A program made the position numbers and the translations under genes. This document shows positions 1-9,929 of a stretch of DNA of 64,000 nucleotides, one piece after another. The stretch is from Marivita sp030148515. GTDB lineage: Bacteria; Pseudomonadota; Alphaproteobacteria; Rhodobacterales; Rhodobacteraceae. Each line of letters opens with the position of its first letter. Within the stretch, counting starts at the first letter, position 1. The stretch lies in assembly GCF_048006345.1 (NCBI RefSeq), contig NZ_CP180351.1:2294001-2358000 (forward strand). Reading direction: 5' to 3'. The notes beneath the pieces are model-generated. The model saw only the letters and a program-made list of their open reading frames with translations. It did not search any database and was not told where the DNA came from.

Positions 1-414
1 GCGGGTCAGGTAGGACGGTCCGGCGATGGTCAGACCTTCGTTCACATCGCGACGGTTCGCGATCAGAACGACCTGCGCATAGGCGTCGATGATGTCATTC
101 TGGCCATTTTGCTGGAACACAGTCGCGCCATTGTCGCCGGGCGCTGGTGCGAGCGTCTGACCGGGCATCGGGGCAATCGGAGCGCGCGCGGCGGCCGCCA
201 ACTTGGCCATTTCCTGTGTCATGTCGTCCAGCCGGATTTGCAGATCCTCGACCTGCTGGCTGAGCATCTCGATCTCGATCCGTGCGCCAGAGTCGATGGC
301 TGTTCCGGCGAACCCTTCCTCCATGCCGCCGGACATCAGCCGGGGCACGAAAATCCAGATGATCGGTGCAAGGATGATGGCGATGCTCAGGATAATCGCC
401 GGGATCAGACGCAT
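1..414 (-). CDS. N-terminal part of a membrane-anchored periplasmic protein (runs off the left edge)
   Basis: An open frame of 138 codons starts at an ATG at 414 on the minus strand and continues beyond base 1. Residues 1-27 are a single hydrophobic segment (MRLIPAIILSIAIILAPIIW and on), so the protein is probably anchored in the inner membrane by its N-terminus. Residues about 42-76 are a charged coiled-coil-like stretch, followed by a Pro/Ala-rich linker. The last visible residues (NRRDVNEGLTIAGPSYLTR) resemble the lead-in of some M15-type D-Ala-D-Ala carboxypeptidases of Rhodobacterales. That is only an impression, because the catalytic domain lies outside the window. It is divergent from the OmpA-like gene at 676. 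Confidence 0.6.
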   Translation of the reverse strand, partial: MRLIPAIILSIAIILAPIIWIFVPRLMSGGMEEGFAGTAIDSGARIEIEMLSQQVEDLQIRLDDMTQEMAKLAAAARAPIAPMPGQTLAPAPGDNGATVFQQNGQNDIIDAYAQVVLIANRRDVNEGLTIAGPSYLTR

Positions 415-675
415 GAAGGAAAATTCCGAATGTAATAAGCTTTAGGCATTTAAATCGGATTCTCCCTGTCAATCCAAGCCAAACCTGACCCTTGGTCAAC
501 GACGGCAACACTTCCTTAGCAACAGACAAGGATAATCGGCCGCGCGCGCATTGGCCCGGCGCCAAACCTGCCTGTCTTCTTTGCGGTCCCGGGGCTGTCA
601 AACCCATTGCCGGGGGGGGACAGCTAAGCTAAACTTTCAAGGCCAAGCTTTTTTCACTTGAGGACATGTATTGCT

Positions 676-1260
676 ATGTCGACCATTAGAACCCTATCCG
701 CGCTGTCACTCGCGATCCTTCTCTCTGCAGGAGTTGGTGATCGCGCGGCGGCTCAATCCTCCGACAATGGCGGAATGACAGCCGAACAGATCATGCAAGC
801 CTTTGAAAAACAAAAGACACGGGGCCTTGTTCTTGTCCCGTCAGAGTCAACCGCACCTGCTGCCAGCCAGCCGACCACGACGGTCACCACCACCGCTGCG
901 ACCACCTACACGGAAGTGGACAAGGCCGATCAGGTCAATATCAAGATCAAGTTCGACTTCGACAGCGCCACGCTCCGCGACGATCAGAAGCCACAGCTTG
1001 CAACTCTGTGCGAAGTGATGAAGGCGGTTGATGTGCAGTTGTTCCAGATCGTCGGCCACACCGACAGCTCGGGCTCCGCGTCCTACAACGAAAACCTGTC
1101 GCTTCTGCGTGCGAAAGAGGTGAAGCGTCATCTCGTGACCGAATGTGGCATTCCGGAAAACCGGTTGGAGGCCATCGGCATGGGGGAAAGCGCACCCTTC
1201 AACGCTGCGGACCCGCGCAGCGACGAAAACCGGCGTGTCGAGTTCCAAGCACTTGGCTAA
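676..1260 (+). CDS. OmpA-family periplasmic/outer-membrane protein at the T6SS locus
   Basis: The ATG at 676 gives a 194-residue protein with a clear signal peptide ending in AAA-QS near residue 26; an in-frame TTG at 658 would only add residues before it. A Thr/Ala-rich linker (about residues 65-90) leads to an OmpA C-terminal domain. Key features there are IKIKFDFDSATL, the peptidoglycan-contacting stretch VGHTDSSGSASYNENLS, and the ending ENRRVEF. OmpA-like domains hold envelope complexes to peptidoglycan. The gene lies 33 bp upstream of the PpkA-like kinase on the same strand, probably in one transcript, so it may help anchor or sense the T6SS. The specific role is inferred from position only. 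Confidence 0.85.
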   Translation: MSTIRTLSALSLAILLSAGVGDRAAAQSSDNGGMTAEQIMQAFEKQKTRGLVLVPSESTAPAASQPTTTVTTTAATTYTEVDKADQVNIKIKFDFDSATLRDDQKPQLATLCEVMKAVDVQLFQIVGHTDSSGSASYNENLSLLRAKEVKRHLVTECGIPENRLEAIGMGESAPFNAADPRSDENRRVEFQALG

Positions 1261-1293
1261 TGACTTCGGTCACCTTCTGAAACCGGAGACATT

Positions 1294-3486
1294 ATGACAG
1301 ATAGCCGTCCAGGAGACCTGTTCAAACCTGGCGATCTGGTGAATAACACCTACCGCGTCGAAGCCATTCTCGGACGCGGCGGAACATCCGACGTTTACCG
1401 AGCGCGATCTGAAATCTCGGGGCGGCTTGTTGCCCTGAAAGTCCTGAAGTCCGAATTCTCGACCAATGAAGACTATCTGCTGCTTCTGACCCGCGAAGAA
1501 GCGATGCGCGATATCCGGCATGACGCCATTGTGCGATATTCCGAGAACCACCGCACGGCGGATGGCCATGTCTATTTGCTGATCGACTACATCGATGGTC
1601 CCGGCATGGACAAGAAGCTTAAGCAGGGCCCGATGTCTGCGGATGACCTTCTGGTGATCTGCAAACGGGTCTGCGAGGGGTTGCAGGCCGCGCATGAGCG
1701 CAACATCTTTCACCGCGATCTGTCGCCGGACAATATTCTTCTGCGGGATGATGATCCCGCACAGGCCGTCATCATCGACTTCGGCATCGCGAAGGACACA
1801 AATCCCGGAGCCGAAACAATCGTCGGCAATGAATTTGCCGGAAAATATGCGTATGCCGCGCCCGAACAGCTCGCCGGGAAGACCGACGCGCGCACGGATA
1901 TTTATTCGCTCGGGGCGTCGCTTCTGGCGAATTTCCGGGGCAAGTCACCGGATATCGGGCGCAACCCGATGGAGGTGGTGCAGAAAAAGGCGGAGCCGCT
2001 TGATACGACGGGTGTCCCGGAGCCATTGAAGTCGATCCTCGACAAGATGACCCAGCCCAATCCGGACGACAGATTTCAAAGCGCTGCTGCGGTTCTGAAT
2101 GCGCTGGCGGGCAATCCCTTCGACACAGCAGAGAACGAACCCCTGTCGGATGCGACAGTCATCGCGCCCCTGAACGCGGCCGTCAAAGCCGCAGCTCAGG
2201 CTGAACCTGTCACCGCGCCACCGAAGACCACAGCACAAAAAGCACCACCGAAACCCGCCAAGCAGGACACCAAGAAAAGCGGCATGGCTCTGCCTGCTGC
2301 CATCGGTGGTGTCGTGGTGGTTGCCGGGATCGCGGGCGCCTTTGCCATGGGACTCTTTTCGTCCGCACCCAGCCTGCCGGTCGCCGATCCCTATCGTTTG
2401 TCGATTGCCAAAGCGAAAGACGCACCGCCGCGCGCCGTCGGATTTGTACCCGGCGAAGAGGTGGCATCTGCCCTGCGCGAACAGATGCAGCAACAGAACG
2501 GCACCTTCGACCTGACCCTTGCCAGTGGCGCGATTGCGGAAAGTTGGGGGCAGGACATGCTGACGGTGGTCGATGCCATCGACGAAATGGACGCATGGCG
2601 CGTATCCCTGTCGGGCAATGTCGCCGAAATCGAAGGTTCGACGACAAGTCGGCCTGTCTTTGACGCGGTCATGGCGGCCTTTGATGCAGGTGCCATGGGT
2701 GCGTTGAGCGGTGAGCCCGATCTGACGCTGGAAGCAATCATCCTCGCCCCGGAAAAGCTTGATCCGATCCTCAACACCTTTGCGGATTGCGGTCCGCTGA
2801 CGCTCGTCAATCGCCCGATTGCGGGATACGGCCCGGAAAGTCCGGTGATCGTCGGGGGTGTCATGTCGAGCGAGGAAAGTCGCTCGGCGCTGGCGAATGC
2901 GCTGTCTGCCATCATCGGATCTCGACCGCTCGACATCGATGTCGATATCCTCAATTCGACTCTTTGCCTGATCGAAAGCGTTTTGCCCAAAGCCCCGTCC
3001 AGCCCCAATGATGTGGCGTTTTACCAAGGCGATCAGGACAACAACCCGAACCCGACAGGCGAATTCCTCGTCGGCGAAAACCCGGTGATTGATGTCGAAA
3101 TCCCTGCCGATGTGACGGACGGCTTTTTGACCGTGTCGGTGCTGGATGTGTCGGGCAACGTGTTCCACTTGTTGCCGAACATCAATCGCCCGGACAATTC
3201 CGTCGAAGCGCTGCGCGAGGGTCAAACCGGTCCGGTGTCGATCCGCGTGGCGTATTCCATCCAGGAATCGCAGCAGAATGGCGGGCTTGCCTTCCGGGTG
3301 GACGATTCAACGCTGGGCAAGAGCAAAATCCTTGTGATCCATTCCAGTGCGCCGCTGTTCAACGAAATGCGTCCGACCAGTGAATTTGCCACAAGCTATT
3401 CAGAGGCTTTGCTGGGGGATGATCGGAACATGGCAGCGCGGATCTTCTCGCTCGACAGCCGGATTCTTGAGACCCTGCCGCGCTGA
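1294..3486 (+). CDS. ppkA: PpkA-like T6SS serine/threonine kinase with periplasmic DUF4384-like domain
   Basis: This 730-residue protein has a complete Hanks-type kinase domain at about residues 18-275. Visible motifs are the glycine loop GRGGTSDVYRAR (27-38), Lys49, HRDLSPDN (140-147), DFG (162-164) and YAAPEQ. A Pro/Lys linker and one membrane helix (about 330-352) follow, so the rest should be periplasmic. That part has BON-like alpha/beta repeats and, from about residue 573, a DUF4384-like domain with SGNVFHLLPN and SSAPLFNEMRP. In T6SS loci such kinases phosphorylate the FHA protein to trigger assembly, and the PP2C phosphatase reverses this. It ends 17 bp from the convergent pppA. The same periplasmic module recurs in the gene at 30152. 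Confidence 0.9.
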   Translation: MTDSRPGDLFKPGDLVNNTYRVEAILGRGGTSDVYRARSEISGRLVALKVLKSEFSTNEDYLLLLTREEAMRDIRHDAIVRYSENHRTADGHVYLLIDYIDGPGMDKKLKQGPMSADDLLVICKRVCEGLQAAHERNIFHRDLSPDNILLRDDDPAQAVIIDFGIAKDTNPGAETIVGNEFAGKYAYAAPEQLAGKTDARTDIYSLGASLLANFRGKSPDIGRNPMEVVQKKAEPLDTTGVPEPLKSILDKMTQPNPDDRFQSAAAVLNALAGNPFDTAENEPLSDATVIAPLNAAVKAAAQAEPVTAPPKTTAQKAPPKPAKQDTKKSGMALPAAIGGVVVVAGIAGAFAMGLFSSAPSLPVADPYRLSIAKAKDAPPRAVGFVPGEEVASALREQMQQQNGTFDLTLASGAIAESWGQDMLTVVDAIDEMDAWRVSLSGNVAEIEGSTTSRPVFDAVMAAFDAGAMGALSGEPDLTLEAIILAPEKLDPILNTFADCGPLTLVNRPIAGYGPESPVIVGGVMSSEESRSALANALSAIIGSRPLDIDVDILNSTLCLIESVLPKAPSSPNDVAFYQGDQDNNPNPTGEFLVGENPVIDVEIPADVTDGFLTVSVLDVSGNVFHLLPNINRPDNSVEALREGQTGPVSIRVAYSIQESQQNGGLAFRVDDSTLGKSKILVIHSSAPLFNEMRPTSEFATSYSEALLGDDRNMAARIFSLDSRILETLPR

Positions 3487-3503
3487 AGGCATCGCTTTGG
3501 CAG

Positions 3504-4229
3504 TCAGGTCACATCGACGACGATCACGCTGATGTTGTCGCCCCCACCACCATCCAGTGCGATCTGGATCAGGCGGTCGACCACCGTTTCAAGTGGTTCC
3601 GCACGCATGACATCCTCGATCATCTTGAACGTGGCGTATTTGGTCAGCCCGTCAGAACAGAGCAGAAACCGATCACCCGGATCGACCGTGCCGCGCACCT
3701 TGTCCAGCTCCAATTCTTCGCCCACCCCCACGGCACGGGTGATGGCGTTGGATTGCGGATGATGTTCCGCCTCGTCCCATGTCATCTGGCCGGACTCGAC
3801 CAATGTCGCCACCAGCGAATGGTCGACGGTCAGCATCTGGATGTTTCCACCGTGCAACCGGTAGATCCGGCTGTCCCCGGCCCAGATGCCGACAAAATGC
3901 CCATTGGCCAGCATCAGGCTTGCCACAGTTGCACCAATGGTCGCAACACCGCGCGCGTCAGCCTCGGCGCGGATGACGCTATGGGCTTTCTGGATGGCAT
4001 GACGCAGAGCGTGCATCCGCTCGGTTGCAGGCAAACCGGGTTCGATGGTCGCGATCATATCGGTGATCAGGCGGCTGGCAAAGTCACCGGCTTCGTGCCC
4101 CCCCATGCCGTCCGACACGACCCAGATGTTCTGCTCTGGCAGCGCCAGTACAGAGTCTTCATTCACTTTGCGCTTGAGCCCCACATGGCTGCGCGCGTTG
4201 AAACGGACCCGTGGGGTAACAACATTCAT
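3504..4229 (-). CDS. pppA: PppA-like PP2C-family protein phosphatase of the T6SS
   Basis: The start is taken at the ATG at 4229, which overlaps the tagF stop as ATGA; an in-frame TTG at 4247 lies further upstream. The 241-residue product carries the PP2C metal and phosphate motifs: NEDS near the N-terminus, VSDGMGGHEAGDFAS, WAGDSRIYRL, TVDHS, CSDGLTKY and GGGDNISVIVVDV at the C-terminus. Metal-dependent phosphatases of this type reset the T6SS by removing phosphate from the kinase and FHA protein. It is the last gene of the long minus-strand T6SS operon. It faces the kinase gene tail to tail with 17 bp between the stop codons, so kinase and phosphatase are on separate transcripts. Confidence 0.92.
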   Translation of the reverse strand: MNVVTPRVRFNARSHVGLKRKVNEDSVLALPEQNIWVVSDGMGGHEAGDFASRLITDMIATIEPGLPATERMHALRHAIQKAHSVIRAEADARGVATIGATVASLMLANGHFVGIWAGDSRIYRLHGGNIQMLTVDHSLVATLVESGQMTWDEAEHHPQSNAITRAVGVGEELELDKVRGTVDPGDRFLLCSDGLTKYATFKMIEDVMRAEPLETVVDRLIQIALDGGGGDNISVIVVDVT

Positions 4230-4909
4230 AAAATGCCTTCTCTCCAAAGATCAGCGTCCAGATCGAACAAACCTTGCATGTTCGACCCGTCCGGTAAACC
4301 GTCACACACCATCAGACGGCTGTCACCCTCGATCAAGGTACTCCAGACAGTGGGTGCCTGAAACGTCCGCGCCAGAAGCCCTGCGGTCACGGAGGGCAGC
4401 AAATCTTGCTGCAACGTGCTCTTGCAGACAACCGCACCGCCGTGGGTCACACGACAGAGTGCGGTTTGTTCATGCCCGGCGCGTGCAACGGATGACAGCT
4501 TGTCCTCAAGCGCATCTTTGCTGATGTCGTCGTCCAGTACCGAAAGCGCGATGGTTTCCAGCATGTCGTACGTTACGTCATCTGCGAAATGGGCCTGGAT
4601 GACCGGAGAACCTTCGGCAAGCGCTCCCATCAGCGTGAGCGGAAAGCGGCGGCCCACCCGGTCGACCGAGGGCATGAGAATTCCCATGATCGCGGCAGGT
4701 CCGGCAACACCCGGTGACAGAGAAAACCGCCAGATCGGGACCGACATGTAAAGTTCGTCCCAACGTGACCCATAGGCGTGCGCCCCCGAAACCAGACAAC
4801 GCTGGAGCCATTCGTCCCAGATCGACGCGAAACCCGAAGGTGCGTTGATCCGAAAGAAATCCCCAACCGACGGGATCTTTCCAAAGGCTCCGAACGTCGC
4901 AGTCGTCAT
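4226..4909 (-). CDS. tagF: TagF, T6SS-associated regulator
   Basis: The 227-residue protein begins with GAFGKIPSVGDFFRI, the signature start of the TagF/ImpM (DUF2094) family, and contains the conserved WDEWLQRCL and FSLSPGVAG segments. Family length is about 200-250 residues, so it is complete. TagF is known as a post-translational repressor of T6SS assembly that acts beside the PpkA/PppA pathway, in some species by binding the FHA protein. The ATG shares one base with the tssM stop, and its stop overlaps pppA, so tssM, tagF and pppA are likely translationally coupled. Confidence 0.92.
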   Translation of the reverse strand: MTTATFGAFGKIPSVGDFFRINAPSGFASIWDEWLQRCLVSGAHAYGSRWDELYMSVPIWRFSLSPGVAGPAAIMGILMPSVDRVGRRFPLTLMGALAEGSPVIQAHFADDVTYDMLETIALSVLDDDISKDALEDKLSSVARAGHEQTALCRVTHGGAVVCKSTLQQDLLPSVTAGLLARTFQAPTVWSTLIEGDSRLMVCDGLPDGSNMQGLFDLDADLWREGIL

Positions 4910-7900
4910 CAGAACGTTTTCGGGCAGCTGAATTCCGCGAGCGCGGGCAATGCAAACGGGTTCAGGACTGATCCGGCCTGCAGCTGGAAGATCGAGATTC
5001 GGCCACCCACATTGAAGATCACACGCTTGCGGTCAGACACATTGGTCCGCCGCACTTCTGCAGCATCCAGCAACCGGAACCACGCCCAAGGCCCGTCCTT
5101 TTGCAGAACACTTTCGGTATTCTGCGTTGGCGGCGAGAAGGTGATCCGGGCAAGACCAACGCCACCCGGCCAGTTCAGCGCCACCGGAGTTGGTGCGCCG
5201 CCGCGATGGGCAAAGGGCACCTGACTGCCATGCGCTTCAAGAAGGACGGATTCAGCCTTTGGATCAAGCGCCTGCGGCATCAACTGGAACTGGATGTTCG
5301 GTGCGCCGCCGGCAAAGAAGGCCTCTCGGATCTCGGCGGCGTATTGCAATTGCTGCAAGACCGCAGGGCTGATCCCGAGATCGACATCGTTCACCTGTTT
5401 CCACGACCACGGGCGCGTGCGCGTGTCGATATACTGGATCAGGTTCTCGTTGACGAAACTGTCGATCAGACCAGAAGGCCCAAAAAGTTTCTGGAAATCC
5501 GCAACCGCGACATCGGCTTGCGCCCGCCGGTTGAACGGGTACCGATCCGTCAAGGCCTGTTCACAGAACGGAAGGATGGTCGATTGCCAGCGGGCATTGA
5601 TCCCGGTTCGGGTGTTGTCGGACGTGATGCCGGATGACCCTGACGCGATCTGTGTGGCCCAACGTTCCAGCGGACCGTCCGCCCGCGCTGCAGCTTCCTG
5701 GAACCGCTGGATCGCGGCACCGCCTTCGCTGCTTGTCGACGAGCCGGAGAAACTCATCTTGTTGAGTTCCTGATAGAGCTCGGTCAGCAAACCGATCAAC
5801 TCGTCCAGCTGTGACGGCAAGCCCGGTTCGGGTGGCGTGGTGAGTTGGTGCAGCCAGATGAACCGGTCCACAACGTAAGCGCCGGGCGGCTGTGGCGCCG
5901 CCTCGCCCGAAGCCGCCGCAGATTTCGACAACGCTTCAAGCAACAGGCGCGTGCGGGTGCTGGTGGCTCGTTCCACGTCGCCTTGCGCAATCGCGCCGAC
6001 GTCACCCGCAAGCCCGGCCGCACCGTTGCCGCCCCGATCCTCGGTCAGCTTGGTCTCATCCGCTATCGCTTCGAGAATGTTGACGATGGGCGACGTCGGC
6101 CCTGAAAGGACGTTGGTCACCTCGACAGCATGGCTCAGCGATTCCAGCGGGATGATGTCGATATCCCCGAGGATCGCATCATACCGCGCAATGAAGTCGT
6201 TATAGTAGAGATCGAGAACATCCCGGCTGAGTGCTGCAAGCGCCTGTTCGGTCTGCTCTGCTTCGCCACGTGGACCGAGGACCCAGCTTTCCCGTTGGAT
6301 CCGTGCGGCCACGCTCAGGGCTTCGCCAAGAAAGACCGTGTTGAACCCGTCATAGGTGAAGATACCGTCCACACCATCGGTCAGCGGTTTGCCCGACGAG
6401 CGCACCAACACCCGCGAGACAGCAGGTCCGCCGGCATCGGTGATCCGCCATGTCGGCAGCGACACCGCCGCAGGGCTGTTGATGATGCCGTTGTAAACCC
6501 GTTGCGCCAGCGGCATTTCGGACAGAAGCGTTTGTACCTGTTCGATCAGCGGACCGTTCAGTTCGATCTGCTGCATCGGCTGATCCAACAGGGCGGTCAG
6601 GTGGATTTCCAAATCCTGACGGAACTCCTCGCGGGCGGGGCCGGGATAGGACAGTTCCCAATCCAGAAGCATCCATTCCGCAACAAGGTCGTGGTTCATT
6701 GGCCCTTGAAGGCCCAACATCAGATAGATCTTGAGTGCCTCATACAGCAGATCGGGGTTGTTCATGTTGCCGCTGATCTGTTCTTCCAGACGAAGCAGCA
6801 ACCGGGGCAGCAAACGCTGGTTCAGTGCCCTGCGATAGGTTTGCGCGGCTTGTGACCCGATCACCTCGCCCTGATAAAGACCATAGGTCAGGCTGCCATC
6901 CGGTTCGGGATCAGAGATGGTCGGATTGGTCGGCATGTCGCGCAATACGTTGAGCGCTTCGACAACCGGCACCAGATCCGTGTCGCCAATCGGACTGCCC
7001 GGCAGCAGGGACGCTGACTGCGAATACTCACCGACGAAGGTGTTCGCCTGCGCGATCAATGCGCTGTTTCCCTGGAACGACCGCACCAACAGTGCCCCGG
7101 CGCCTGCCGCTACCATGATGGTCGCGATAATAGCGGCCCATTTGGTGATCTTGTAGCGCCGCTCCACCTTGTCATCGGCAGAGACCAGCCCCGCCTCCCG
7201 AAAGATCACGCCCTCGAAAAGGCGTGTGAGGAAGTAGGACCGACCCGATCCCTGCCCCGTACCGATGGCCTGGCGGCCAATCCCAAAGGTCCGCGCCATG
7301 CTGAGCATGAGCCGGTCGATGGGCGTGCCCTCCTGTGTACCGGAGGTGAAATAGACGCCACGCAGCATTTGGCGGTGCTGGTAGCGGTTTTCCTGAAACA
7401 CCTCGGTCAGAAAGGCCTTGGCCACGCTGCGCATGGAGGCCACCTGCGCCGGGAAACCCGCCACAAGTGTCCGGCGCTGCGGATCGCTTTCCGCCTGCAT
7501 GCGCTCCAGCGACTGCATGTTGAGCCGTTCCAGAAGCGCCGCGTATTGTTCGTCGAATGCAGCGACAGGCGACGCCTCGGCTTTGCCCTGCTCCAGCGGC
7601 AGGGTGAAACCCCAGACCTGTTCGCGGTCTTCCTTGCCCAGATTGTCGTGGAATTCGGTAAATCCGGCGATCAGATCAGCCTTGGTGAACAGCACGTAAA
7701 CCGGGAAGCGGACGCCCAGTTTTTCGCGCAGTTCGGTCAGGCGCGCGCGTACGGCAGCGGCATGGCCTTTCTGCGTGATCTCGTCCTGCAAGGCCAGATC
7801 GCTGAGGCTGATCGCAATGATCGCGCCGTTGATCGGTTGCCGTTTGCGGAACTTCTTGAGCAGGCTCAGAAAGCCAAGCCAGCCCGCATTGTCGACCTGC

Positions 7901-8466
7901 GCGTCGCTTTCCTGCGTGGTGTAGCGGCCCGCCGTATCGATCAGAACGGCATTGTTGGTGAACCACCAGTCACAGTTGCGCGTGCCGCCGACGCCGCCGA
8001 TGGCCTTTTTGCCCATCTCATCGGCCAGTGGAAACTGAAGCCCGGAGTTCACAATGGCCGTGGTTTTGCCCGCACCCGGCGGACCGATCATGATGTACCA
8101 CGGCAATTCGTTCAGATGCTTGCGCCCATTCTTGGACTTGCGCAGTTCGGACATCGCCGTTTTGAGCTTGTCCCGCAGTTCTGAAATCTCTCCGCTGACG
8201 GCATCGTCACCCGCGTCAGCGGTCGCGGCGATCTCTTCGGTCATCTGCGTTTCGCGCTTGCGCCGCGACAGGAATATCCCAAGCCCGATGCCGCCGAAGA
8301 TCAGCGTAAACAGCCCGACCACCAGAAGTCGGACCATCAGGGATTCAAAAGGACGCGACTGATCGGTACCGATCAGCGGCCCGAGATACCAGACCAGCAA
8401 GGACAGCACGAAAGCCGCGAAAAACAGACCAAAATAAATGGATGTAAAGAACCTCAACACCTTCAT
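4909..8466 (-). CDS. tssM: TssM (IcmF), inner-membrane T6SS protein
   Basis: This 1185-residue protein has the normal TssM layout. Two N-terminal membrane helices (about 10-30 and 45-66) come first, then a cytoplasmic NTPase-like domain with Walker A GPPGAGKTT at 128-136 and DTAGR near 170. A third helix (about residues 440-460, WAAIIATIMVAAGAGALLV) is followed by a large periplasmic part ending in the C-terminal beta domain. TssM and TssL form the trans-envelope complex that anchors the sheath baseplate. The intact Walker A suggests an NTP-binding type of TssM. Its start overlaps the tssL stop by four bases (ATGA). No tssJ lipoprotein gene is seen nearby. Confidence 0.96.
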   Translation of the reverse strand: MKVLRFFTSIYFGLFFAAFVLSLLVWYLGPLIGTDQSRPFESLMVRLLVVGLFTLIFGGIGLGIFLSRRKRETQMTEEIAATADAGDDAVSGEISELRDKLKTAMSELRKSKNGRKHLNELPWYIMIGPPGAGKTTAIVNSGLQFPLADEMGKKAIGGVGGTRNCDWWFTNNAVLIDTAGRYTTQESDAQVDNAGWLGFLSLLKKFRKRQPINGAIIAISLSDLALQDEITQKGHAAAVRARLTELREKLGVRFPVYVLFTKADLIAGFTEFHDNLGKEDREQVWGFTLPLEQGKAEASPVAAFDEQYAALLERLNMQSLERMQAESDPQRRTLVAGFPAQVASMRSVAKAFLTEVFQENRYQHRQMLRGVYFTSGTQEGTPIDRLMLSMARTFGIGRQAIGTGQGSGRSYFLTRLFEGVIFREAGLVSADDKVERRYKITKWAAIIATIMVAAGAGALLVRSFQGNSALIAQANTFVGEYSQSASLLPGSPIGDTDLVPVVEALNVLRDMPTNPTISDPEPDGSLTYGLYQGEVIGSQAAQTYRRALNQRLLPRLLLRLEEQISGNMNNPDLLYEALKIYLMLGLQGPMNHDLVAEWMLLDWELSYPGPAREEFRQDLEIHLTALLDQPMQQIELNGPLIEQVQTLLSEMPLAQRVYNGIINSPAAVSLPTWRITDAGGPAVSRVLVRSSGKPLTDGVDGIFTYDGFNTVFLGEALSVAARIQRESWVLGPRGEAEQTEQALAALSRDVLDLYYNDFIARYDAILGDIDIIPLESLSHAVEVTNVLSGPTSPIVNILEAIADETKLTEDRGGNGAAGLAGDVGAIAQGDVERATSTRTRLLLEALSKSAAASGEAAPQPPGAYVVDRFIWLHQLTTPPEPGLPSQLDELIGLLTELYQELNKMSFSGSSTSSEGGAAIQRFQEAAARADGPLERWATQIASGSSGITSDNTRTGINARWQSTILPFCEQALTDRYPFNRRAQADVAVADFQKLFGPSGLIDSFVNENLIQYIDTRTRPWSWKQVNDVDLGISPAVLQQLQYAAEIREAFFAGGAPNIQFQLMPQALDPKAESVLLEAHGSQVPFAHRGGAPTPVALNWPGGVGLARITFSPPTQNTESVLQKDGPWAWFRLLDAAEVRRTNVSDRKRVIFNVGGRISIFQLQAGSVLNPFALPALAEFSCPKTF

Positions 8467-9914
8467 GCCTCGTTCTCCCGCACCAGAACCACTTCGATCC
8501 GACGGTTGGTGGCCCGACCTTCGCGTGTCCCGTTATCCGCAATCGGTTCGGAGTCGGCCCGTCCCTCTGCACTCAGACGTGAATCGTCGTCGATCTTGTC
8601 GGACATCTTCGTCATCACCGATTTTGCACGGGCCAGCGACAGGTGCATGTTCGACGGGAACCGGGATGATCGGATGGGCACGTTGTCGGAATGACCAACC
8701 ACGATCACCTTACCGGGTTCGTCGTTGAGAGCGGTCGCAATCCGGTCGATGATGCCGTTGAATTTGTCCACGAGAACATCAGACCCCGATCCGAACATGC
8801 CCGATCCGGCGATCCGGATCACCAGCGTGTTGCCTTGGCCAAAGACCTTGACCAAGCCTTCGTCGATTTCCGGCTTCAGGAAGGTGACGAACTTTTCAAG
8901 CTGTACCGCCTGCGTGTCGACCGGCGGTGGCGGGGGTGGCGGCGGGGCGCGACGCTCCAACTCGGCCACTGGGCCCGCTTCGATGATCGACAACTGACCG
9001 ATCAGGTTCTCGGTCCGGTTGGACAGCACATAACTGAGGCTGGCGAATTCAGTGATCAGCAAAAGTCCGGTTACGCCCAATGCGATCCAGACCGGTTTCC
9101 ACGCTGACAAGGCGCGGTACGGTTTCTCCACGCCTTTCCAGTTCGGCGACAGATCCCGCTCCATAGCGCCACGCTGCGCACGGATGACATTCGCCAGACC
9201 GGCGCGGATGCGCATGTGTTTGTCCGGTCCGCCCTGTTCGACCCGCAAACGCCCCTCGAACCCAAGCGAGAGGCACATGTAGATGAATTCGAGCAGGTCG
9301 ATATTGTTGGCAGGTTCTTTTTCCAGCCGCGCCAGAAGATCATAAAAGCGGTCGCCGCCCACCGTTTCGCGGTGGAATGTGCCAACCATGGATTGCAGAC
9401 CCCAGCTGGATTGCCCGCCCCATGGGGTGTTCAGCACGACATCGTCAAGCGTGGCGCACAAGGCGTAGCGCGCGGCCTTCACGGTCTGCGCCTCAATGCC
9501 TGCCTGAAGGGCACGGTTCTCGAAGGCGCGCACCTCGGACACAACGGATTGGCGCAACTTGTCGGCATCCATATGCTGGGCGCGGTTGCGAATACGGCTG
9601 ATCAGCGAAAACAGAGGCGCAGCACAGGCGTTGAGCCGGTTCATGCCAGTAAGAACCTGTTCGACCTCCTGCTGCTGGGGACGCGGCGCGCTGGCCCCCT
9701 GTGCCCCCGCTGCGGCTGGAATGCCGAACGTGTCTACCGGAGCGGCCTGAGGGTCAGGCGGCGCTTGCGGTGCTGGCTGATACTGCGGCACCGGCTGTCC
9801 ATAGGTCGGCTGAGCCGGCGCTTGAGGGGTGACCGAGCGGCGACCTCCCGGATTGGGCTTGATGACCGTTCTATCGGTGTCATCCGGTTCGGCAAACGGG
9901 TCTTCGTCAGACAT
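8463..9914 (-). CDS. tssL: TssL (DotU/IcmH) with C-terminal OmpA-like peptidoglycan-binding domain
   Basis: The 483-residue protein has a Pro/Gln-rich N-terminal tail, a DotU/TssL cytoplasmic domain (about 75-265), one membrane helix (about 285-305, VWIALGVTGLLLITEF), then a run of eight prolines. The OmpA/MotB-like domain at about 345-480 includes VVGHSDNVP, LSLARA and GRATNRRIEVV. This is the 'specialised' TssL form that carries its own peptidoglycan anchor, fitting the absence of a tssJ gene here. It sits 15 bp downstream of tssK and overlaps tssM, so the membrane complex and its baseplate connector are made together. Confidence 0.95.
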   Translation of the reverse strand: MSDEDPFAEPDDTDRTVIKPNPGGRRSVTPQAPAQPTYGQPVPQYQPAPQAPPDPQAAPVDTFGIPAAAGAQGASAPRPQQQEVEQVLTGMNRLNACAAPLFSLISRIRNRAQHMDADKLRQSVVSEVRAFENRALQAGIEAQTVKAARYALCATLDDVVLNTPWGGQSSWGLQSMVGTFHRETVGGDRFYDLLARLEKEPANNIDLLEFIYMCLSLGFEGRLRVEQGGPDKHMRIRAGLANVIRAQRGAMERDLSPNWKGVEKPYRALSAWKPVWIALGVTGLLLITEFASLSYVLSNRTENLIGQLSIIEAGPVAELERRAPPPPPPPPVDTQAVQLEKFVTFLKPEIDEGLVKVFGQGNTLVIRIAGSGMFGSGSDVLVDKFNGIIDRIATALNDEPGKVIVVGHSDNVPIRSSRFPSNMHLSLARAKSVMTKMSDKIDDDSRLSAEGRADSEPIADNGTREGRATNRRIEVVLVRENEA

Positions 9915-9929
9915 CGCAGCAGCCTCTTC

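Noticed and set aside
1945..3225. A 426-codon minus-strand open frame within the kinase gene
   Set aside because: It is antisense to a gene with clear kinase and DUF4384-like motifs, has a composition typical of reverse-frame GC-rich DNA and no recognisable domain.
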